A DNA stretch of 64,000 nt from assembly GCF_009467795.1 (NCBI RefSeq), contig NZ_WIAX01000009.1:111762-175761 (forward strand), given 5' to 3'. The notes under the pieces were generated by a model that was given only the letters and a program-made list of their open reading frames with translations, made no database searches and was not told the DNA's origin. A program made the position numbers and the translations under genes. Positions 17,579-25,248 of the stretch are shown here, piece by piece; positions within the stretch are counted from its first letter, which is position 1, and each line of letters begins with the position of its first letter. The DNA is from Nesterenkonia halophila (GTDB lineage Bacteria > Actinomycetota > Actinomycetes > Actinomycetales > Micrococcaceae).

Positions 17579-19840
17579 TCACGCCGCCTCGGCGAAGGGC
17601 GGCTGCAGCCGCTTCAGCGACCACGTCTTCTTCCGCCGCACCGCGAAGGTCATGATGCTCAGCCCCACGGCGGCGGTGAGCACCAGCGCCGCCGCGGCCG
17701 TCGTCGCCGAGGACAGCTGCCCGCCGTAGATGGCGTGCCGCAGCCCGTCCACCACATAGCTCATCGGCAGCCACTGATGCAGCGCGGACAGCCCGTCCGG
17801 CAGCGTCTCGGCCGGATAGGTCCCGCCCGAGGCGACCAGCTGCAGCACCAGCAGCACGATCATCAGCATCTTCCCCGGATTGCCCAGCAATGTGACCACC
17901 CCCTGGATCAGTGCGGTGAACGCCACCGAGGTTGCGGTCAACAGGCCGAAGGACATCCACGGATGCACCGGCTCCAGCCCGAGCCCGAAGACCACTGCGG
18001 TGTAGACCAGCCCGGCCTGGACCAGCGAGAGCAGCAGGAACGGCAGCCAGGAGCCGATCACGATCGCCGCCGACGGCGCGTTGGAGGCCAGCGCCCGCGG
18101 CGAGACCGGCCGCAGCACCTGGATCATCACCAGCGCGCCGATCCACAGCGACAACCCGAGGAAGTAGGGCGCCATGCCGGCTCCGTAGCTGCCGGCCTCG
18201 GTCTGGGCGGTCTCGGCGACGCGCAGCGGATCGCCCATCACCGAGGAGAGCTCGTCGCGCTCCTCGGCGTCGGGATCGGGCACATCCTCCGCGCCGGAGG
18301 AGAGCCTGTCGGTGAGCTCTCCGGCGCCGTCGACCAGCTGGGCGGAGCCGTCCTGGGCGCCGGACAGTCCGTCGCGCAGCGAGACCGCGCCCTCGGAGAG
18401 GTCGGTGGCGCCGGTGTCGAGCTGGGCGGCGCCGGTGATCAGCTCGTCGACGCCGGAGTCGACGGCGGTCGCGCCCTCGGAGAGGTCGCTCGCGCCGGCG
18501 GAGAGATCGTCGGCGCCGGAGGACAGGCTGTCCGCGCCGTCCTTCGCCGACTGGGCGCCGGCGGTGAGGTCCGGCAGCCGCGTCGCCAGCGAGCCGGCGC
18601 CGTCGGCGAGCTCCGAGCTGCCCGACTCCAGCTCGGCGGCGCCGTCGGCGACGTCGCGGGAACCGGCGGCCAGCTGGTCGATCTGCTCCTGGGCTTCGGT
18701 CAGCTCGGTGCGGGTCTGCTGCGCCCGGTCCAGCAGCTGCGAGTCCGCGGCGGTGGAGGCCAGTGCCTCGCGGGCGGAGGCGACGTCGTCCTCGGCGATC
18801 ACCCCGGCCTCGACCAGCTGCTCGACGGTCTCGTCCACCCGGCCCTCGGCGTCGGACTCGAACTGCTGGATCACCTCAGTAGCCTCGTGGGAGGCGGCCG
18901 AGAGCTGCTCGTTGCCGTCGGCGACCTGCTCTGCGCCCTCGGTCAGCGAGCCCAGCCCGGTGTGCAGATCCTCGGCGCCGGCGGAGAGATCGTCGGCGCC
19001 GGACTCGGCGGCCGCGGCGCCGTCGACGAGGTCGCCCAGCCCGGAGGAGAGGTCGCTCGCCCCGGTGGAGAGATCGTCGGCGCCGGAGGAGAGCGTCGAG
19101 GCGCCGTCGTCGAGCTGGCCGGTGCCCTCCTTGAGCTCGCCCAGCCCGGTGGAGAGGTCGTCGACGCCGTCGTCCAGATCTGACGCGCCGCCGGCGAGGT
19201 CGGAGGCGCCGGAATGGAGGGTGACCAGGCCGTCGTCCAGATCGGAGGCGCCGTCGGTGAGCTCGTCGGCGCCGTCGGCGGCCTGCAACATCTGCTGGTG
19301 GATCCGCCCGAAACCGGTCAGCAGCTGGTCGGCGGACTCCTCGCCGACCTGCGCGGCCACTGAGGCGTGGACCTCGGAGGCCAGCGAGTCGACGATGCTG
19401 GACAGCAGGTAGTTGTTGGCGTCATTGGTGACCACCTGCAGCTGGGCCTGCTCGGCGGACTCGAAGTCGCCGGGGGAGGCCAAGGCCGCCGAGAAGTCCT
19501 GCGGGATCACCAGGGCGAACTGTTGGTCACCGGAGGCGACGTTCTCCTCGGCGTCCTCGACCGAGTCGACGTCGACCCAGTGGAACGAGGCATCGTCGGC
19601 GAGCTCCTCGGCGACGTCGTCGCCGATGGTCTGCGCCTCGCCGTCGAAGTCCGCGCCGTCGTCGAGGTTCACCAGCGCGGCGTCGACGTCCTCCAGGTTC
19701 CCGGTGGGGTCCCAGTTCGCGTAGAGGTAGATGCCGCCGTAGATCACCGGGACCACCGCCAGGGCGAGGACGGTGAGGATCGGCAGGATGCTGTCGGTCA
19801 GCCGCGACAGTTCGGAGCGGATCAGGCGCAGGAAGGTCAT
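17579..19840 (-). CDS. YhgE/Pip-domain membrane protein
   Basis: 753 residues. One N-terminal helix (about 15-40), a long extracytoplasmic segment, then about five C-terminal helices in ABC-2 style (YFLGLSLWIGALVMIQVL through VVDGLRHAIYGGQLS). The middle contains many repeats of the type LSSGADDLSAGASDL, expected to form long helical stalks. This is the architecture of YhgE and of the lactococcal phage infection protein; related proteins are involved in ESX-like secretion, phage adsorption or lipid export, so the role here is open. Start overlaps the preceding gene by ATGA. Confidence 0.85.
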   Translation of the reverse strand: MTFLRLIRSELSRLTDSILPILTVLALAVVPVIYGGIYLYANWDPTGNLEDVDAALVNLDDGADFDGEAQTIGDDVAEELADDASFHWVDVDSVEDAEENVASGDQQFALVIPQDFSAALASPGDFESAEQAQLQVVTNDANNYLLSSIVDSLASEVHASVAAQVGEESADQLLTGFGRIHQQMLQAADGADELTDGASDLDDGLVTLHSGASDLAGGASDLDDGVDDLSTGLGELKEGTGQLDDGASTLSSGADDLSTGASDLSSGLGDLVDGAAAAESGADDLSAGAEDLHTGLGSLTEGAEQVADGNEQLSAASHEATEVIQQFESDAEGRVDETVEQLVEAGVIAEDDVASAREALASTAADSQLLDRAQQTRTELTEAQEQIDQLAAGSRDVADGAAELESGSSELADGAGSLATRLPDLTAGAQSAKDGADSLSSGADDLSAGASDLSEGATAVDSGVDELITGAAQLDTGATDLSEGAVSLRDGLSGAQDGSAQLVDGAGELTDRLSSGAEDVPDPDAEERDELSSVMGDPLRVAETAQTEAGSYGAGMAPYFLGLSLWIGALVMIQVLRPVSPRALASNAPSAAIVIGSWLPFLLLSLVQAGLVYTAVVFGLGLEPVHPWMSFGLLTATSVAFTALIQGVVTLLGNPGKMLMIVLLVLQLVASGGTYPAETLPDGLSALHQWLPMSYVVDGLRHAIYGGQLSSATTAAAALVLTAAVGLSIMTFAVRRKKTWSLKRLQPPFAEAA
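18280..19300. repeat. Tandem degenerate repeat coding region inside the YhgE/Pip gene
   Basis: About 1 kb of imperfect 21- to 42-base units rich in GTCGGCGCCGGAGGAGAG-like blocks encodes the serial DGA..L..GA.DL peptide repeats. Unit number could change by slippage, altering stalk length. The reading frame is intact here. Confidence 0.7.
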
Positions 19841-20574
19841 CGGTTCTCCGCGGGGGAGTCGTGGGGGATGTCGTCGTCGGCGCTGCCGGGTGCGGCCTCC
19901 GGGGCGGGGGCCTCGTCGTCGGGCTCCTCGTCCGCCGGCGGCTCGTCAGCGGTGACGACGCGGTGGTCCGTGCCGGCCGGGGCACGATCGACGACGGCGA
20001 TCACGCTGGTGTCCGACTCCTCGTCGACCAGGGCGGCGAGGGTGTCCTCGAGCGTCTCGCCGGTGAGGTCATGACGATCGGGAGAGTCGAGGACCGCGAG
20101 ACGGACCTGGGGATCGGCGAAGGCCAGGAGCGTGAGCAGCTCGATCCGCTCGGGGGCCGGCAGCGCGTCGACATGGTCGCCGGCGACCCCGCTCCAGTCG
20201 TGGGCCTGCATCCAGGCCCGCGGCGACGACGGGATCCTGTCGCGACGGTGCGGCAGCCGCGCCCGCAGTGGGCGCAGGCCGAGCGACTCGGCCACGACGC
20301 GGCGGACGCTCATGAAGTGTTCCGGGGAGGTGATCCCCTCGGCGTCGACGACGGCGGCGGCGCGACGGCGAGCACGCAGACCCGGCTCGTCGTCGAGGAG
20401 GAGCTCGCCGCCCTCGGGCGCCATGCGGCCGGAGAGGATCAACGACGCGGCGGTGCGGCCCGCCGGGGTGGGGATCTCGAGGAAGACCAGCTCCCCGGCG
20501 GCGATCCGGAATCTGGTGGGCGGCACGATGAGGGCGTGCCGGTCATGGAAGCTCATCGAGCGCACATCGAGCAT
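19837..20574 (-). CDS. Degenerate ABC-ATPase-like partner of YhgE/Pip
   Basis: 245 residues laid out like an ABC ATP-binding subunit (FRIAAGELVFLEIPTPAGRTAASLILSGRMAPEGGELLLDD; LLTLLAFADPQVRLAVLDSPDRHDLTGETLEDTL), but the P-loop is IPTPAGRTAAS, lacking the GxGKS/T lysine, and the Walker B glutamate region reads VLDSPD. It is unlikely to hydrolyse ATP normally. An acidic Pro-rich tail of about 40 residues follows. It opens the YhgE operon and overlaps yhgE by ATGA. ATG lies 6 nt after a TACGAT box, so the message may be leaderless. Confidence 0.65.
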   Translation of the reverse strand: MLDVRSMSFHDRHALIVPPTRFRIAAGELVFLEIPTPAGRTAASLILSGRMAPEGGELLLDDEPGLRARRRAAAVVDAEGITSPEHFMSVRRVVAESLGLRPLRARLPHRRDRIPSSPRAWMQAHDWSGVAGDHVDALPAPERIELLTLLAFADPQVRLAVLDSPDRHDLTGETLEDTLAALVDEESDTSVIAVVDRAPAGTDHRVVTADEPPADEEPDDEAPAPEAAPGSADDDIPHDSPAENR

Positions 20575-20580
20575 GTGTCG

Positions 20581-20604
20581 ATCGTAATGAACTGACTGGT
20601 CAGT
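20581..20604 (-). promoter_or_regulatory. YhgE operon promoter with TetR-type operator
   Basis: On the minus strand TACGAT (20586-20581) lies 6 nt before the ATG at 20574. Just upstream, 20591-20604 reads ACTGAC-TG-GTCAGT, arms of six with a 2-base centre. A repressor there would sit between -35 and -10. The TetR gene at the operon's end is the natural candidate. Confidence 0.6.
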
Positions 20605-20691
20605 CTAAAAGTTTCGTGAGCGACGGAACATCGGGGTGGTGGGGTGGGTCCGCGAGGCGGTGGGGCCGGTGGTCCGTGTGGGCGCCGCTTG

Positions 20692-20763
20692 TCCCCGTCC
20701 AGTTGGGCGGGGGCACCGTCCCGCCTCGTCCAGTTCTCAATTCCCAGCCCAACTGGACGGGGA
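20692..20763. repeat. 17-bp inverted repeat of the CCAACTGGACGGGGA family, copy A
   Basis: The left arm TCCCCGTCCAGTTGGGC (20692-20708) is exactly complementary to GCCCAACTGGACGGGGA (20747-20763). A third, shorter core (CGTCCAGTT, 20728-20736) lies between. The right arm ends 9 bp before the ATG at 20773 and provides its GGGGAG ribosome site. Three related direct copies lie upstream of the paralogous DUF6318 gene at 45096-45222. Confidence 0.75.
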
Positions 20764-20772
20764 GTTCTGAAC

Positions 20773-21512
20773 ATGACGGGGCGGAGCGGACCGTCTCCGC
20801 GTGTCTTGCCGGCGCGCTGCTGCTCAGCGCCTGCGGCGGGTCTCCTGAGGAGGAAGGTCAGGCCGGTTCCGAGGAGCCGAGCGCAAGCGCCTCGGCGAGC
20901 GAGAGCGCCGACGGCGGCTCTGATGAGGAGGCCTCGTCGAGCGACGGGCCGTCGGGCGGCTCTTCGAGCGAGTCGAGCGGTGGCAGCGCCGGCGAGGGCG
21001 TCTCCGACGGCTCGGGTGAGCCGATTCCGGCGTCGTCGGACGGACCCGCCCAGAACTGGCCCGAGCCCGAGGCTCCGGAGGAGATCACTGAGAAAAGTAA
21101 CGAGGGAGCCGAGGCGGCGCTGGAGTACTGGTGGGAGCTGTATGCCTACGCACGGAACACCGGCGACACGTCGTCACTGGTCAAGATGTCGATGTCGACA
21201 TGCGACTACTGCAAGGCGCGAGTCGAGCACACCATAGGCGTCTATGACCAAGGCGGCTGGTGGCATCAGGATGAGTACGAGATCAAGGACATGGCTCTCG
21301 TCGAGCAGGATGATGGTTCGTACAAGGGCTACTTCATCTTGGGCGGTGGGACGTTCATCAGTTACTCGGAAGACTCTCCCACGCAGGCCGAAGACGATTC
21401 CAGTGTCCAAAGATGGGGTGCGAAGTTCGCGTATGCAGATGGCCGGTGGGTCGGGGAGGATCTGAGCCACCTTTGTACAGAGGGTGAGGACGAAGGGTGC
21501 GATCTCTCCTGA
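20773..21512 (+). CDS. DUF6318 family lipoprotein, copy A (start out of frame by one base)
   Basis: The frame gives a lipoprotein signal VSACLAGALLLSACGG, a long Ser/Glu/Gly linker, then an NTF2-like DUF6318 domain with a Cys pair (CDYC) and WWHQDEYEI. The best start, ATG 20773 after GGGGAG, is one base out of frame: adding one G to the G run at 20778-20781 gives MTGAERTVSACLAG, a normal signal. In frame, the nearest alternatives are a TTG (20703) and GTG (20676) without ribosome sites. Either a sequence error or a damaged gene. It overlaps the next gene; copy B is at 44117-44947. Confidence 0.65.
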
Positions 21513-22642
21513 TTCGGCCAGCTCCTGGTTTTCTCGGCACCGCCCTGGCGATTCTTCTATGCTTCGTGGCACCTATCGCCCTGCAGGGGGTGTTGGCCTC
21601 TGACGCCGCAGACAAATGTGAGTACAAGCAGACCGCCGGCAAGGACGACTCTGCTGGCTCCCTCACCGGGGGCGCGCAAGAGTGTGAAGCACCGACGACT
21701 GACGGTTTCGTGGATTCGGACGAGAAAGAATCGGAAGGTGGGGGCGGCTCCGATAATCAGGGCCGTGGACAGCCCGAGGGGGCCGATGACGTTCGCGGAC
21801 CTGCTAATCAGCCAGGTGCCGGGGGTCCAGAGAACGAGGGGGATCCGGGCGAGGAAGTCACCTATGAAAAAAGCAATACGTGTTTAGCAGGTGCGGTCCC
21901 CGACTCCGCGTGCATCGACTTGAATGGCGGGCCGGGGTGCACAGCGCCGAACGAGCCGCTGGATGTCCCGAGGCGTATCTGTGAGACGGGCCCTGAACCG
22001 GAACCTGAGCAAGACGAACAGTCAGCTGATCCTGAGCCTGTCACTGTTGCTCGGGAGGAATTCGTGGAGATGTCCCTCGAGCCTGCATCTGTGCAGTTCG
22101 AGCCTGATCTGCTGGGCTTCGGCTATAAGGGGCGGCACACGAACATCTACGCCGACGTGGGCACCCAGACGACCTCTGGTGAGGTCCTCGACGCCACCAT
22201 GGAGCTGCGCGCCATTCCGGCCTCCTATTACTGGACATACGGCGACGGCACATCGCGGATGACGTATGAGCCGGGTGGCCCATTGTCGGACTACGACGGC
22301 ACCGGCGAGAAGATCAACACAATGGACTTCAAGACCCCTACCTCGCATGTCTATGAGGAGACCGGGCTCTTCGAGGTCACGGTGACCACCGAGTTCATCG
22401 GCCAGTACCGCTTCGACGGCAGTGAATGGGCGGGCATTCCGGGCAGTATCAGCGTGGAATCGTCACCCGGCGAGGCCGACATCTGGACCCAGAACTCCCG
22501 CTGGGTCTCCGGCGCCTGCGAGTCGCAGGACCAGTGGGGCTGCAACGGGCCGGTGCAGTTCGATCCGTCCACAGACCGTCCGCCGAAGATCTATCAGGAT
22601 CAGTACGACGAGAACGGCAACTGGATCGGCTCGGCGAACTGA
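21497..22642 (+). CDS. Secreted PKD-like domain protein, copy A
   Basis: 381 residues from GTG 21497, overlapping the DUF6318 gene by 16 bp. A signal peptide (FLGTALAILLCFVAPIALQGVLA) is followed by about 160 low-complexity Gly/Glu/Asp-rich residues and scattered Cys. The conserved half starts at FEPDLLGFGYKGRHTNIYADV and contains a PKD-like beta-sandwich (YYWTYGDGTSRMTYEPGG; TSHVYEETGLFEVTV), ending in a Cys-paired tail (CESQDQWGCNG). PKD domains are extracellular binding modules. The last 59 codons are nearly identical in DNA to copy B. Partner of the DUF6318 lipoprotein. Confidence 0.8.
   Translation: MRSLLIRPAPGFLGTALAILLCFVAPIALQGVLASDAADKCEYKQTAGKDDSAGSLTGGAQECEAPTTDGFVDSDEKESEGGGGSDNQGRGQPEGADDVRGPANQPGAGGPENEGDPGEEVTYEKSNTCLAGAVPDSACIDLNGGPGCTAPNEPLDVPRRICETGPEPEPEQDEQSADPEPVTVAREEFVEMSLEPASVQFEPDLLGFGYKGRHTNIYADVGTQTTSGEVLDATMELRAIPASYYWTYGDGTSRMTYEPGGPLSDYDGTGEKINTMDFKTPTSHVYEETGLFEVTVTTEFIGQYRFDGSEWAGIPGSISVESSPGEADIWTQNSRWVSGACESQDQWGCNGPVQFDPSTDRPPKIYQDQYDENGNWIGSAN
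22454..22630 (+). repeat. Long inverted repeat with 42951-43127, arm A
   Basis: This 177-bp segment of the PKD-like gene matches the reverse complement of 42951-43127 without gaps and with about 13 differences by hand alignment. The two arms lie about 20 kb apart in opposite orientation. Confidence 0.85.
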
Positions 22643-22660
22643 GGCTCGAGAGCCGGTTCG
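22635..22660 (+). terminator. Weak hairpin after the PKD-like gene, copy A
   Basis: CGAAC and GGCTC pair with GAGCC and GTTCG in a nested hairpin that overlaps the stop codon. No T tract follows. Position fits termination, but the stem is short and interrupted. Confidence 0.3.
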
Positions 22661-22733
22661 CGCGACGACAACCGCGTGCCAGACCTCTCCCTCCCCGGTG
22701 AGGCACTTCATGGCCAACTCACCGGCCCCGGCA

Positions 22734-22739
22734 TAGACT
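22734..22739 (+). promoter_or_regulatory. Candidate -10 box of poxB
   Basis: TAGACT lies about 70 bp before the poxB start in a 167-bp intergenic space. No clear -35 is seen. Confidence 0.35.
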
Positions 22740-22809
22740 CGCCAGCAGGCGACCGTCGCGTCGCATCAGGGGCGCGGCGGCCGGGAGTCTTTCCAGAACA
22801 GGAGATGTC

Positions 22810-24522
22810 ATGCCCACAGTCGCGCGGAACATCGTCGACACCCTGCACGCCTCCGGAGTCCAGCGGGTCTACGGGATCCCCGGCGACTCGCTCAACGGCT
22901 TCACCGATGCGCTGCGCGTCGCCGGCACCCTCGACTGGGTCCAGACCCGCCACGAGGAGGCCGCCGCCTTCGCCGCCAGCGCCGAGGCGCAGACCACCGG
23001 CGAGCTCGCCGTCTGCGCGGGCAGCTGCGGGCCGGGCAACCTGCATCTGATCAACGGCCTCTACGACGCCCAGCGCTCGCGGACCCCGGTGCTGGCCATC
23101 GCCGCCCACATCCCCAGCGAGGAGATCGGCTCGGGCTACTTCCAGGAGACCCACCCGCAGGAGGTCTTCCGCGAGTGCAGCGTCTACGTCGAGCAGGTCT
23201 CCACCGCCGAGCAGATGCCCCGGCTGCTGCGCGTGGCCATGCGCGAAGCCATCCAGAAGCGCGGGGTGGCCGTGCTGGTCATCCCCGGCGACGTCGCCCT
23301 GCAGGAGATCGAGGCCGAACCGGAGGCCATCCGCCCGGCGCTCTCCACCACGGTCCCTGCCGAGACCGAGCTGGAATCCGCCGCCGAGATCCTCAACGAG
23401 CGCAGCAAGGTCACCATCCTCGCCGGGGCGGGTGCGGCCGACGCCCACGACCAGCTGCTGGCGACCGCCGAGCGGCTGCAGGCGCCGATCGTCCACGCCA
23501 TGCGCGGCAAGGAGCACATCGAGTACGACAACCCCTACGACGTCGGCATGACCGGCCTGCTGGGCTTCTCCTCCGGCTATCACGCCATGGAGGATGCCGA
23601 GACGCTGCTGGTGCTCGGCTCGGACCTGCCGTACCAGCAGTTCTATCCGGACGCGAAGGTCGTCCAGGTCGACATCCGCGGCGAGCAGATCGGCCGCCGT
23701 GCTCGCGTCGACGTCGGCCTGGTCGGGGGAGTGGCCGAGACCCTCGACGCGCTGCTGCCGCGGCTGAGCGAACACCGCAGCTCCAAGCACCTGGACGCGA
23801 TGACCAAGCACTACCGTCGCGCCCGCAAGGACCTGGACTCGCTGGCCAGCCCGTCGAAGCGCACCATCCACCCGCAGTACCTCGCGCGGCTGATCGACGA
23901 ACAGGCCGCCGACGACGCCGTCTTCCTGCCCGACGTCGGCTCGCCGGTGGTCTGGGCCTCGCGCTACCTGACCATGAACGGCCGCCGTCGGCTCATCGGC
24001 TCCTTCGCCCACGGTTCCATGGCCAATGCGGTCTCGCAGGCGATTGGCGTGCAGTCGGTGGACAGGAACCGCCAGGTCATCGCCATGGCCGGCGACGGCG
24101 GGCTGGCGATGCTCATGGGCGAGCTGATGAGCCTGACCCAACATGACTTGCCGGTGAAGACAGTGGTGTTCAACAACTCCTCGCTGAACTTCGTCGAGGT
24201 GGAGATGAAGGCCGCCGGCTTCGTCAACTACGGCACCGAGCTGGCGAACCCGAACTTCGCCGACGTCGCCGAGGCCACCGGCATCCGCGGCATCCGGGTG
24301 GAGAGCTCGGCAGAGCTGCCGGGTGCGGTCGAGGAGTTCCTCGCCCACGACGGCTCGGCGCTGCTGGACGTGACCACCGAGCGGCAGGAGCTGTCCATGC
24401 CGCCGACGATCACCGCCGAGCAGGCCAAGGGCTTCACGCTCTACGCCATCCGCACCGTGATGTCCGGCCGCGGCGACGAGCTGATCGACCTGGCCCGGAA
24501 CAACGCCCGGCAGCTGTTCTGA
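22810..24522 (+). CDS. poxB: Pyruvate dehydrogenase (quinone) / pyruvate oxidase
   Basis: 570 residues, full length for thiamine-diphosphate enzymes of the PoxB family, which convert pyruvate to acetate and CO2 and pass electrons via FAD to menaquinone at the membrane. Seen: the substrate-site start VYGIPGDSLNGFTDAL with the catalytic Glu in TRHEEAAAFAAS (about 48), the FAD domain around residues 190-340, and the ThDP motif GDGGLAMLMGEL...FNNSSLNFVE (about 430-465). It ends with FTLYAIRTVMSGRGDELIDLARNN, like PoxB membrane-binding tails. It stands alone. Confidence 0.9.
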   Translation: MPTVARNIVDTLHASGVQRVYGIPGDSLNGFTDALRVAGTLDWVQTRHEEAAAFAASAEAQTTGELAVCAGSCGPGNLHLINGLYDAQRSRTPVLAIAAHIPSEEIGSGYFQETHPQEVFRECSVYVEQVSTAEQMPRLLRVAMREAIQKRGVAVLVIPGDVALQEIEAEPEAIRPALSTTVPAETELESAAEILNERSKVTILAGAGAADAHDQLLATAERLQAPIVHAMRGKEHIEYDNPYDVGMTGLLGFSSGYHAMEDAETLLVLGSDLPYQQFYPDAKVVQVDIRGEQIGRRARVDVGLVGGVAETLDALLPRLSEHRSSKHLDAMTKHYRRARKDLDSLASPSKRTIHPQYLARLIDEQAADDAVFLPDVGSPVVWASRYLTMNGRRRLIGSFAHGSMANAVSQAIGVQSVDRNRQVIAMAGDGGLAMLMGELMSLTQHDLPVKTVVFNNSSLNFVEVEMKAAGFVNYGTELANPNFADVAEATGIRGIRVESSAELPGAVEEFLAHDGSALLDVTTERQELSMPPTITAEQAKGFTLYAIRTVMSGRGDELIDLARNNARQLF

Positions 24523-24580
24523 TCCCGCCCCTGGCCGGCACCGAGAGCAGCCCGACCAGACCCCACAGATGAGGAGCCCC

Positions 24581-25198
24581 ATGACGTCCGCCGCCCGCAC
24601 GACCACCGCCGCCGTCGAACGTGCGGTCCTGGCCCGGGCGTTGGAGGAGGCCGGCCCTGAGGCGCCCACGCTCTGCGCCGGCTGGGACGCTCAGGACCTC
24701 GCCGCGCATCTGGTCATGCGCGACGGCCACCTGGATCTGCTGGCTCGACGCCGCATCCCGACGCCCGGCGCGCACTTCCGCGGCGAGCCGCCGGCGGAGG
24801 GTGTGTTGGACTTCAGCGACCTGCTCGAGCGCTTCGCCGCCGGGGCGCCGCGCTGGTCGCCGGCCCGGATCGGCTCCCTCGACGAGGCGATGAACACGCT
24901 GGAGTTCTTCGTCCATGCCGAGGACGTGCTCCGCGCCGGGGCCGAGACGCCCTCGTGCCGGCGCGATCTCGACCCGGCGGTGGAGGCCCGGCTCTGGTCG
25001 TTCGCGGCGAAGACGCTGTTCCTGGCCGCCGCGCGCTCGCAGCATCTACGGGTGGCGTGGGTCAGCCCCGGCTTCGGCGCGGTGACCCACGGCCGACGGC
25101 GCGATCCGCTGCAGATCGTCGAGGGCGCGCCCGGCGAGCTGGTGCTCCGGGCCTTCGGTCGCGGACAGGTCGCCGATGTGACCGTGCGCGAGGTGTGA
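24581..25198 (+). CDS. TIGR03085 family DinB-like metal-binding protein
   Basis: 205 residues from ATG 24581 after GATGAGGAG. LEEAGPEAPTLCAGWDAQDLAAHLVMRDGHLDLLA is the opening of the TIGR03085/MDMPI-like four-helix proteins, in which conserved His residues bind metal and mycothiol-dependent enzymes occur. EFFVHAEDVLRA continues the pattern. A thiol-dependent role is inference. It follows poxB by 58 bp on the same strand. Confidence 0.78.
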   Translation: MTSAARTTTAAVERAVLARALEEAGPEAPTLCAGWDAQDLAAHLVMRDGHLDLLARRRIPTPGAHFRGEPPAEGVLDFSDLLERFAAGAPRWSPARIGSLDEAMNTLEFFVHAEDVLRAGAETPSCRRDLDPAVEARLWSFAAKTLFLAAARSQHLRVAWVSPGFGAVTHGRRRDPLQIVEGAPGELVLRAFGRGQVADVTVREV

Positions 25199-25248
25199 CC
25201 GCCGCGTCGGGTACGGCTCCAGTCATTCCGTCGTCCGGTCGGCCTCGC

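Noticed and set aside
17360..19183. Rightward frames inside the YhgE/Pip gene (607 and 366 codons)
   Set aside because: They are shadows of the tandem repeat region; they look repetitive only because the real leftward gene is.
17579..19840. Prophage remnant because of the name phage infection protein
   Set aside because: YhgE/Pip is a host membrane protein; no integrase, capsid, terminase or att site was seen nearby.
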